Shown piece after piece: positions 49,899 through 57,447 of a stretch of DNA of 64,000 nucleotides; positions within the stretch are counted from its first letter, which is position 1; each line of letters opens with the position of its first letter. Made by a program: the position numbers and the translations under genes. The notes under the pieces are model-generated. The model was not told the DNA's origin. It did no database searches and saw nothing but the letters and a program-made list of their open reading frames with translations. Source of the DNA: Gammaproteobacteria bacterium (GTDB taxonomy: Bacteria; Pseudomonadota; Gammaproteobacteria; Steroidobacterales; Foliamicaceae); the NCBI GenBank assembly GCA_026708965.1, contig JAPOTY010000024.1, forward strand, positions 84,785-148,784, written 5' to 3'.

Positions 49899-51587
49899 AT
49901 GGGCCAAGCCATCTTCACTCGCGAAATCATCAAGGGCGCGCTAAACGCGATCGGCGAGGAGATGTTCGCGGCGCAAAAGCGCGCCAGCATGAGCCCAGTC
50001 ATCTACGAAACCCTGGATTTCGGCATTGGCATCACCGATGCCGAAGGGCGGCTGCTCACCCAAGGCATGGGCATACCGGGCTTCGTGGGCGCCCTTGACG
50101 GCGCCGTGCACGACGTGCTCGGCAAGTTCGGCGGCGACGGCGTTCATGCCGGCGATATCTTCATCACCAACGATCCGTATGGCGGCGGGGGCACCCACCT
50201 GTCGGACGTGACCTTGCTCAAGCCGGTATTCTTCGAGGAACGCTTGGTTGCCTGGATGGCGAACAAGGCGCACTGGACCGAGATGGGCGGCGCCAATCCC
50301 GGCAGCTTCAGCACCACCACCACCGATATCTTCCAGGAAGGGCTTCAGTTTCCGGTGGTCAAGCTCTGCCATCGGGGAGCGGCCAACACGGGCCTCACCG
50401 ACATGCTGCGCGCCAATGTGCGGCTGCCCGACATGACGCTGGGCGACCTTTGGTCCGGCATCGCTGCGCTTCGAGTGGGCGAGCGAAGGCTGGCCGCGCT
50501 GCTGGAAAAATACGGCCGCGGCACCACCCTGCGGGCGGCGGAGGCACTGCTCGACCACGGCGAGCGGATGGTGCGGGAGGCTTTCGCCCGTTTGCCCAAA
50601 GGCCGATTCTCGGCGCGGGACCGCATTGATAGCGACGGGCTAGGCAACGGCCCTTTCGACGTGGCGGTGGAAATCCGCATCGACGATTCACGGTTCATTG
50701 CCGATTTCAGCGGAACCGCCGAAGCGGCGCCCGGCCCCATCAACTGCACCCGCCCCGCTTTGATATCGGCGGCCCGGGAAGTTTTCATGGGCATCGCGGG
50801 CGCGGGCATCTCCGCGAACGACGGCTGTTTCCGCGCGCTTTCCGTGATTTGCCCCGAGAACACGGTGCTGACAGCCACGCGGCCCACGCCCACCTCGTCA
50901 TATTTCGAGGCCATGGTCGCGGCGGCGGACGTGATGCGCCAAGCGCTTGCGCCCGCCATGCCGGGCCGCTTGACGGCGGGACAGTTCGGCTCGGTATGCT
51001 CGATGGTGCTGTCCGGAAACAGGCCGGACGGAGGCGAGCCTTATATTCTGGTGCAGCCGTTGGTGGGCGGATGGGGCGCGGGCGCTAACAAGGACGGCGA
51101 AAACGCCCAGTTCTGCGTCGGCAACGGCGAGACCTCGAATATTCCCGTGGAGATCCAGGAAGCCCGCTACGGAGTGCGGGTGAACGAATACGCCTTGCAC
51201 GCCGCCGATGCCGGCGCGGGCGAATTCCGCGGCGGCCTTGGCGCTGTGCTGGAATACGAAATCAGCAGCGAGGGCGTCGAGCTTTCAACATTTTTCGGCC
51301 GCGGCGCAACGCCGCCCGCCGCCATTGCCGGAGGGATGCCGGGGTCGGTCAATTACGCCGTGGTCCTATCCGGCGGCAAGGAATCCGAGCCGCTCACCAT
51401 GGCCAGCCGGGTGGCGCTCAAACCGGGCGACCGCGTGCGTCTGCACACGGCCACCGGCGCCGGTTGGGGCCACCCAAAGCGGCGGCCCTCCCAAGCCGTG
51501 GCCGACGACCTGCGCGACGGCTATGTCTCGCCCGCTCAGGCAAAGCGCGATTTCAATTACCGCCGGCCGCGCCAATCTCCTGCCTAA
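49899..51587 (+). CDS. hyuB: ATP-dependent hydantoinase/oxoprolinase subunit B
   Basis: A 562-residue partner of HyuA. ATG 49899 has the ribosome site AAAGGAG and starts the conserved FTREIIKGALNAIGEEMFAA; the frame extends upstream into hyuA without conserved sequence. HyuB blocks: SPVIYETLDFGIGITDAEGR, GDIFITNDPYGGGGTHLSDV (metal-binding region), HWTEMGG, and DFSGTAEAAPGPINCTRPAL. It provides the hydrolytic part of the HyuAB complex. The stop shares four bases with the stop of the convergent protease gene. Substrate (hydantoin, N-methylhydantoin, oxoproline) cannot be set from sequence alone. Confidence 0.92.
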   Translation: MGQAIFTREIIKGALNAIGEEMFAAQKRASMSPVIYETLDFGIGITDAEGRLLTQGMGIPGFVGALDGAVHDVLGKFGGDGVHAGDIFITNDPYGGGGTHLSDVTLLKPVFFEERLVAWMANKAHWTEMGGANPGSFSTTTTDIFQEGLQFPVVKLCHRGAANTGLTDMLRANVRLPDMTLGDLWSGIAALRVGERRLAALLEKYGRGTTLRAAEALLDHGERMVREAFARLPKGRFSARDRIDSDGLGNGPFDVAVEIRIDDSRFIADFSGTAEAAPGPINCTRPALISAAREVFMGIAGAGISANDGCFRALSVICPENTVLTATRPTPTSSYFEAMVAAADVMRQALAPAMPGRLTAGQFGSVCSMVLSGNRPDGGEPYILVQPLVGGWGAGANKDGENAQFCVGNGETSNIPVEIQEARYGVRVNEYALHAADAGAGEFRGGLGAVLEYEISSEGVELSTFFGRGATPPAAIAGGMPGSVNYAVVLSGGKESEPLTMASRVALKPGDRVRLHTATGAGWGHPKRRPSQAVADDLRDGYVSPAQAKRDFNYRRPRQSPA

Positions 51588-52861
51588 GAACTAATAACCC
51601 GGAAAGAGGATTCGCACTCATACCCGGCTGGCCCCGGCCCGAAATCAGGCGATTTCGCGTAGAGCCGCATATTCCCTTGAGTGTAGTTGCCCTCGTTATC
51701 GATTTCGTATTCGTAACTTGTGTGGAATAAATCCAGAAACGTCGAGCCAACAAGCAGCCCTCCGATATCCTTCAGTATTCGAAAGGCAACCACCCATCGA
51801 CCGGCACGATCGCCCGCCTCCACCTGATACGAATACTGCGCCGGGGAGAGCGTCACAACTGCTCTCTTTCCTGCTTCGTTTCCGCAATCCGTTCCCAGCC
51901 GAAGGATGATGGCAGGAAGGTTTCCGTAATCGCCCGGCGTTCCGGAGGCATAGGCGAGTCCGACCCACTCGCCGTCCTGCAAAACCTCCTCGAAAATCGC
52001 GTTTCCCGAAGCGTCCTTGTATTGGATCAATTCGGTCAGAATCGGAAGCACGTACTTGCTATCCCCCTTGAAGCGGGAGGAGCCGGTATCGAGGAAGAAT
52101 ACCGCGCCGTTCAGAGGATCGATCGCCATATCGCCCACTGAAAGGCTGAACAGCCCGGTTCCCCATACATCATCGGTTCCCGGCTCCGGCTTGGGCGGCA
52201 AGGTGGTTACGGCGCCGGCGGATATGTGCGCTTCGTTTATGCCGCCAAAGACGAATTTGCCTGATTTGCCGCTAGGATTCGTCACCAGCGAAAAAACGGG
52301 TTTGGCGATATAGCCCGCATCCATCAGCAGTTTCGGGAAAAACGCGCTGGGAGCCGTAGCCCTGTCGCTGCGGGCGGGCAGCCCAATGCCGCCGTCCCAT
52401 GCGAGATATTGAAACTGGCTCCCCTCGTAATCGACAGACGGGAAGAACGCCAACGCTGGCAGCGCCCCTGCCGGCGTGCCGAATGGGACGGTGCCCGTCC
52501 ATGTGGTCATATCGCCCCACGAACCAAATGATCGCGTGGTGGGCGTTTTGTCGAGCCACTTAAAGCCGGTTTGCGAAGTATCGACCTTCGCATGCGCATT
52601 GCAGGCCGGGGTGGCGCATTGATCGGAAGTGGCCCAGATGAAATCGGCTCCATTATCGAGCGCGAGCTTCAGTTTGCTGGCGCCGATGCCGATATCTTCC
52701 GTGTGCCAGGGCGACGCGCCGTAATCAGCGATCGGGCCAAGCTTCAGATTCATTTCCACGGTCTGTTGGCTATGGCCCGCCACCGCAACCAACAATAGGG
52801 CGACGATCCACGGCAGGCGGGCAGGCTGGGATTGGGTGGCGGATGCAGCGGTGATTTTCAT
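51584..52861 (-). CDS. Secreted pepsin-like aspartic protease (family A1)
   Basis: A 425-residue protein with an N-terminal hydrophobic signal (about 14-31). Two pepsin-type catalytic motifs are seen: ALDNGADFIWAT with Asp69 (D-N-G in place of D-T-G) and FFLDTGSSRF with Asp258 (canonical D-T-G-S). Between them lie a flap-like SFGSWGDMTTWTGTVPFG, WDGGIGLP (pepsin DGILGL) and PVFSLVTNPSGKSGKFVFGG followed by IN, a close match to the pepsin segment before the second lobe; LLVGSTFLDLFHTSYEYEID matches the C-terminal GDxFLRxYYxxFD block. Pepsin homologues are rare in bacteria. Cys81/Cys87 could form the small disulfide near the first Asp. It follows the NCS1 permease by 18 bases and may be cotranscribed. 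Confidence 0.78.
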   Translation of the reverse strand: MKITAASATQSQPARLPWIVALLLVAVAGHSQQTVEMNLKLGPIADYGASPWHTEDIGIGASKLKLALDNGADFIWATSDQCATPACNAHAKVDTSQTGFKWLDKTPTTRSFGSWGDMTTWTGTVPFGTPAGALPALAFFPSVDYEGSQFQYLAWDGGIGLPARSDRATAPSAFFPKLLMDAGYIAKPVFSLVTNPSGKSGKFVFGGINEAHISAGAVTTLPPKPEPGTDDVWGTGLFSLSVGDMAIDPLNGAVFFLDTGSSRFKGDSKYVLPILTELIQYKDASGNAIFEEVLQDGEWVGLAYASGTPGDYGNLPAIILRLGTDCGNEAGKRAVVTLSPAQYSYQVEAGDRAGRWVVAFRILKDIGGLLVGSTFLDLFHTSYEYEIDNEGNYTQGNMRLYAKSPDFGPGPAGYECESSFRVISS

Positions 52862-52879
52862 TTGTGCCTCTCTGATGTT

Positions 52880-54166
52880 TCAGGAACGCGGGGCCAATCT
52901 CGATTGAGCCGCATTCAAGGCAAGGTAGAGCGCGAACGCGGTGACTAGGCCGTCAAGCGCGGGAACGGCGGACAGGGTGATGTGCTGTTCGCTGGAAATA
53001 AAGGAAATCGCCGATCCGCCAAGCCAGGCGGCAATCGCCGCGTAGCCGATTCGCGGTCGGGCCGACAGATCGGCCAGCTCGTAACGCCGCCGATTCACAA
53101 TGAAGTAATCGGCAATATAAACGCCGGCAATGGGCGTTGCCGCGATGCCGATGAAAAGCACGAAGGGAAGGAAGAAATCCATGATGCCCATCACTGCGGC
53201 ACCCGTGCCGAGAACGCTCGCGCCAATGGCGAGGCGCTGATCGGACACTTTGCCAAACGAGGCGGCCAGAGTGAGCACTGCCGAATAGAGATTGACCGTG
53301 TTGGTGGTCCAAGTTGAGAATACCAGGATAAACAGCGCCGGAATGGCGATGCCCAGCCCGATCATGATTCGCATGATATCGGTTTCGCCAAGCGCCAACG
53401 TGGGAATCGCCGAGGCCAGCATGATTAGCGGATAGCCCACCGCCAGCCCGGAAACCGATTTGACCCCTTCCCATTCGGTGCGCGCGTAGCGGGTCAGGTC
53501 CGGCCCTGAGACGGCCATCAGGATATTCGTGCCAATCACCGTGGAGACCGCCATCCCGAAGGAAATTCCGCCACTCCCGGCTGCGCCCAGGACGGTTTGG
53601 AAATCGGTTTGCCGCGCCACGAGGTAAACCACGTAGCCCATGAACAGGGCCAGCGCCGGAACCGTCCATCGGGAAAATTTCTCGATCAATCTGAATCCGT
53701 ACATGGCCGTGAGCGTCATGGCCGCGCAGCCCGCCGCCGCGCAGATCGGACGCGGAATATCGAGGGCGTAGAACTCCAGCAGCGCCTCCCGGATCGCTTG
53801 GCCGAATATATCGCCGGTTGCCGCGAAATAGCCCACATAGGTCACGGCAAGCAGGATATTGACGCAGCGAACGCCTGTGGTGCCGAAAGCGAACTGGATC
53901 AGCATGTAGGTCGATAGCCGGGCTTGGGCGCCGATGACGGAGGTGACGATCATCAATGCCGCCACCAAGGCGCAGCCGCCCGCCATCGCCAGCGCCGCGG
54001 CCCGGAAACCAAGCCCGGCGGCCAGTTCGGAACCGACGAAGAAAACCGGCAGGGTCACGCCGATTCCGAACACCACCACCGCGATGCGGAAACCGCCGAC
54101 GGTCGCGCTGTCGGGAACGCGGCTGCGCGAATAGTCGTCCGTCCTCAAGCCGACGCAACCCCCCAA
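52880..54166 (-). CDS. NCS1-family permease (cytosine/hydantoin/purine type)
   Basis: A 428-residue (TTG 54166 start; TTG 54148 also possible) inner-membrane transporter with about 12 predicted helices. The N-terminus SRSRVPDSATVGGFRIAVVV and the LGFRAAALAMAGGCALVAAL segment resemble CodB. NCS1 proteins import cytosine, allantoin or hydantoins by proton or sodium symport. Its neighbours HyuA/HyuB, a racemase and a TonB receptor point to a hydantoin or related cyclic amide. It is separated from the receptor gene upstream by hairpin element copy 3. Confidence 0.87.
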   Translation of the reverse strand: MGGCVGLRTDDYSRSRVPDSATVGGFRIAVVVFGIGVTLPVFFVGSELAAGLGFRAAALAMAGGCALVAALMIVTSVIGAQARLSTYMLIQFAFGTTGVRCVNILLAVTYVGYFAATGDIFGQAIREALLEFYALDIPRPICAAAGCAAMTLTAMYGFRLIEKFSRWTVPALALFMGYVVYLVARQTDFQTVLGAAGSGGISFGMAVSTVIGTNILMAVSGPDLTRYARTEWEGVKSVSGLAVGYPLIMLASAIPTLALGETDIMRIMIGLGIAIPALFILVFSTWTTNTVNLYSAVLTLAASFGKVSDQRLAIGASVLGTGAAVMGIMDFFLPFVLFIGIAATPIAGVYIADYFIVNRRRYELADLSARPRIGYAAIAAWLGGSAISFISSEQHITLSAVPALDGLVTAFALYLALNAAQSRLAPRS

Positions 54167-54183
54167 GGACGGCAGCAGCTAAA

Positions 54184-54291
54184 GCCCGTTGCTTGCCCCC
54201 GCCTCGCAGGAGTGTCGGCGGCAGGACAGCCGCCGCCAAGCCCCATGGATGGGTTCATGCGTCTCCCGCGAGGCGGGGGCAAGCAACGGGC
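54184..54291. repeat. Long hairpin element, copy 3
   Basis: Arms 54184-54212 and 54263-54291 pair over 29 bases with a single mismatch (an A in the left arm near its inner end, where copy 1 has G). The inner 18 bases of the arms resemble copy 1; the outer 11 are different but still self-complementary. The core is as in copy 2 with two substitutions. It lies between the TonB receptor and the NCS1 permease genes, both minus-strand. Confidence 0.9.
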
Positions 54292-54318
54292 GAGGGAACC
54301 AAGCTGGACGGATAAGGG

Positions 54319-56499
54319 CTAGAACATATAGCGTGCGCGAATGCCAGCCTGCCGGGGCTGATTCGGAAACCGGATCAGCGGATTGTAGAAAAATACCGTT
54401 TCCGCGGCGTCTTCGTCCGTGAGGTTGCTGGCATACAGCGAAACCGTCCAGTCATCGCTGTGCAGCCCGATGCTGGCATCAGCGAAAAAGTGCGAATCGG
54501 ACTCGCCGGTCAGATCATTGAAGATATCGAACGACCGCGGCCCCATGGCGTTCCCGGCAAGCCGCGCGCGCAACCATCTGCCATTCGCCAGAGGCTGGTT
54601 GAAATCGACGCTCGCCGTGAAGTTGTAGTCGGACACGTACGGCATCGTGTTGCCCACCGTTTGGGCCAAATCAAGCCCCGTGTTCGGATCGGTGCCGCTG
54701 TTTTTCGTGATTTCGTTATCGATCACGCCGAAGCCGAACCGGAAATCGACGGTGTCAGTGGCGCGCAGCACAAGCTCGGCCTCGAATCCGCTGATTTCCA
54801 CTTCCTCCACATTCAGGTTTTCCAGCGTGAAGGTGGTGGAGTTGAAGCGCGTGAACTGGGCATTGTCTTGGGTGATGTAGAAAGCCGCCCCGTTCAATGT
54901 CAGGCGATCATCCAGCCACGAGGTCTTCACGCCCACCTCGAAGGTGTCGGACACTTCCTCTCCGTAGAAGCGCGTGACAGTGGGGGCGTATTCGTTGAAT
55001 CCGCCGGACCGGAAGCCGCGCGACCAGGTGAACGACGCCAGCGCGTTATCCGCGATCGCCCAAGCGGCGGACACCTTCGGCTGCAGTTCGCTGAACGTGT
55101 CCTCCACCCTCGAGTCATCCGTGAAACGAACCCGCTCGTCGATCGCCTTGCGCTCCTCCTCGTCGTAGCGCAGCGCCAGCGTCACCTCCAAGGCATCCGA
55201 CAGGTCGTAGTTCACCTGCCCGAAAAACGCGAAAGCGGAGGTGTCCTGGTTGGTTCGTTCGCCGTCGGTGGGAAACACGGAAACAAACAGATCGTCCGGA
55301 TCGTGGTCGTTGCTGTTAACGAGCAGCGGCTTGGCATCGGCGAGGGTCACCCGGGCGGTGCCCGGATCGTCAAAGATCTGGTCGAACTGAACGATGCGGT
55401 CGCGGGTCTCGAAGAACGCGCCGACCAGCCAGCGCAGCCGCGCATCGTCGGGCGAACTGATGCGCGCTTCGAGGTTGAGGGAATCCTCTTCGATCAGGTT
55501 GATCTGAGTGCTCGGGAAGTCGAAATTGGCATCGTCGGCAGGCAGGCTGGTGAAATCCGCATCCGAGAACTGGTCGTCGCGCGAGTGGTTCAGCCCGGCT
55601 ATGGCGGTGAGCAAGCCGCCTCCCGGCAGCTCCCGGTCGTATTTCGCCGATACCGTCCAGATCTCCTGCTCGTCGATTCCCACCGCGTTCATGTCCGGCC
55701 CGATGGAAAAATCATTCAATTGCTCCAGGGTGATGAAGGACATGTAATTCGTTCCCTGGGTGGTGTCGCTATAGCGGCCATGCAGCACGAGGCTCGAGGC
55801 TTCGTCGATATCCGCCGCGAGGAGGCCCCGCACGCCGAAGGCGCCATCGACATAATCCGCTTTCTCGTCAAGGAAGTCGTTGGTGATCAGGCCATCGAAA
55901 TCCCGGTAGTCGGCGGAAAGCCGAAAGCGAACCGAGCTGCCCGCCAGCGGCCCTCCGATGGAAGCCGCGATGCGCCGGTCATTGCCTTCGGCGAGGGACA
56001 GATCCACATATCCTTCGATCTCCTCGCCGGGCTGCTTGGTGATGATATTGATGGCGCCGCCGATGGCGTTCTTGCCGTACAGCGCGCCTTGCGAGCCGCG
56101 CAACACCTCGATGCGCTCAATCTGGTCCAAGTCCTGGTTGATGAATTCGAGATTGGGCACGGTGACGCCATCAACCACGAAGGCGATCGGCGCCTCGCCC
56201 ACCTGCGGAGTGATCAGCCCGCGGATCGTCACAAAGCTCAATCCCTGCCGGAAGTTGGTCGAAACGTGAAGGTTGGGCACCAGCGCCGAGAAGTCTTTGA
56301 TATTGTTGATTCGCGCCGCCTCCACAAGATCGGCATCGATCACAGTGACGGACTCGGGGATTTCCTGAAGGCTTTCCGAGCGCTTGCGCGCTGTCACCAC
56401 GATCTCCTCGAGAGTCTGCTGGGCAAGCCCGGGCTCCAGGACAAGCACCAGCGCGATTCCTCCGGCCGCCAGCTTGAAAATTCGGTTTATCTGCCTCAT
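54319..56499 (-). CDS. TonB-dependent outer-membrane receptor (hydantoin-cluster)
   Basis: A 726-residue outer-membrane transporter. Signal peptide about 1-26 (ending GLAQQ), TonB-box region LEEIVVTARKRSESLQEIPE at about 30-49, plug motif IERIEVLRGSQGALYGKNAI near 128-147 and GGAINIITKQP, then a 22-strand-type barrel ending RQAGIRARYMF with the C-terminal Phe needed for BAM assembly. It is a typical siderophore-receptor-like protein of the kind used for many organic substrates. Lying between the racemase and the NCS1 permease genes on the same strand, it is the probable outer-membrane route for the same substrate. Confidence 0.92.
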   Translation of the reverse strand: MRQINRIFKLAAGGIALVLVLEPGLAQQTLEEIVVTARKRSESLQEIPESVTVIDADLVEAARINNIKDFSALVPNLHVSTNFRQGLSFVTIRGLITPQVGEAPIAFVVDGVTVPNLEFINQDLDQIERIEVLRGSQGALYGKNAIGGAINIITKQPGEEIEGYVDLSLAEGNDRRIAASIGGPLAGSSVRFRLSADYRDFDGLITNDFLDEKADYVDGAFGVRGLLAADIDEASSLVLHGRYSDTTQGTNYMSFITLEQLNDFSIGPDMNAVGIDEQEIWTVSAKYDRELPGGGLLTAIAGLNHSRDDQFSDADFTSLPADDANFDFPSTQINLIEEDSLNLEARISSPDDARLRWLVGAFFETRDRIVQFDQIFDDPGTARVTLADAKPLLVNSNDHDPDDLFVSVFPTDGERTNQDTSAFAFFGQVNYDLSDALEVTLALRYDEEERKAIDERVRFTDDSRVEDTFSELQPKVSAAWAIADNALASFTWSRGFRSGGFNEYAPTVTRFYGEEVSDTFEVGVKTSWLDDRLTLNGAAFYITQDNAQFTRFNSTTFTLENLNVEEVEISGFEAELVLRATDTVDFRFGFGVIDNEITKNSGTDPNTGLDLAQTVGNTMPYVSDYNFTASVDFNQPLANGRWLRARLAGNAMGPRSFDIFNDLTGESDSHFFADASIGLHSDDWTVSLYASNLTDEDAAETVFFYNPLIRFPNQPRQAGIRARYMF

Positions 56500-56577
56500 A
56501 GCTATTCTCCGCTGTCTTGATAGTGGGCTGACGCCAACGCGCGCGCATCAACGACCGAAAATTATGATAACAGGCTG

Positions 56578-57423
56578 TTAGTGTGCCGTGCTGTCCGCCG
56601 GCACGCGGATGATGTTGCCGAATCGGTAGTCGTCCTGAAAAATATCGAACCTCGCAAGCTCCGCTTCCGGCGGCGGGCGCATGCCCCAAACGCGGCTGTT
56701 GGTCCAGCCAATCCGCTTTCGCAGCGCGGCATCCTCGGCCGCTTTGAGCGCGGCTATGGAGCAATCGATGACAGGAACGTTCCTGCCGCCGGATTCCTCC
56801 GTCAGAAATTGCTGAAGCTCCCGGTAAAAGCCGATCTCCATGGTGCAGCCTAGGATGATCGCCTCCGCATGGCTTCGGGTCAGCGCCCGGCGGCCAGCCT
56901 CCTTCATCAGGGCGATTGCGCGCTCGGGATCGGTGTGAAACTCCTCCACGCGCAGCCCGACGGACTCAAACGATGCCAGCTTGTCCCTGTATCCGTAGCG
57001 ATAGACCGTATCCCTCATCTGGTCGCGCCATTTATCCTCGCCTATGATGATTGAGAAATTATTGGCGATCGTCATGGCTTGCATGATCGATGCTTGGCAG
57101 GGCGCCACCACGATCGTGTCGCCGGAAATCTCCCTCGCGTCCGCCAGCGCGGGATCGTAGAAGCATCCAATCACCATCGCGTCGTAACCTTCCTTGGATG
57201 CTTGGCGGGCGGCTTTCACCGTGTCGGCAATGGTCAGCGCCTCGTACGAGCGGAATTCCAGATCGGTCATCTTCGGCGGAACGGTGGCGGGGTTGAAGGA
57301 AACAATATCCGCTGCGGTTCCGGGGTACTTGTAGGCTCTGGCCATCTCCGCAAATATCTGATCATCCGAGGAGTAGCCCGCCGGATTCAGGTACATGATT
57401 TTGATATTCGTGTTGAGTGGCAT
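56578..57423 (-). CDS. hyuE: Hydantoin/Asp-Glu racemase family protein
   Basis: A 281-residue cofactor-independent racemase of the Asp/Glu/hydantoin superfamily. The two catalytic cysteines are seen in MVIGCFYDPALADAREI (near residue 85) and AIILGCTMEIGFY (near 192). The N-terminus IKIMYLNPAGYSSDDQI matches hydantoin and allantoin racemases. It would interconvert D- and L-5-substituted hydantoins so that HyuAB can use both. It is the first gene of the minus-strand set racemase - TonB receptor - NCS1 permease - protease, and starts 24 bases after alaS. The exact substrate is inference. Confidence 0.82.
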   Translation of the reverse strand: MPLNTNIKIMYLNPAGYSSDDQIFAEMARAYKYPGTAADIVSFNPATVPPKMTDLEFRSYEALTIADTVKAARQASKEGYDAMVIGCFYDPALADAREISGDTIVVAPCQASIMQAMTIANNFSIIIGEDKWRDQMRDTVYRYGYRDKLASFESVGLRVEEFHTDPERAIALMKEAGRRALTRSHAEAIILGCTMEIGFYRELQQFLTEESGGRNVPVIDCSIAALKAAEDAALRKRIGWTNSRVWGMRPPPEAELARFDIFQDDYRFGNIIRVPADSTAH

Positions 57424-57447
57424 TTGCGATCCCCGCCGCTGCCCGGC

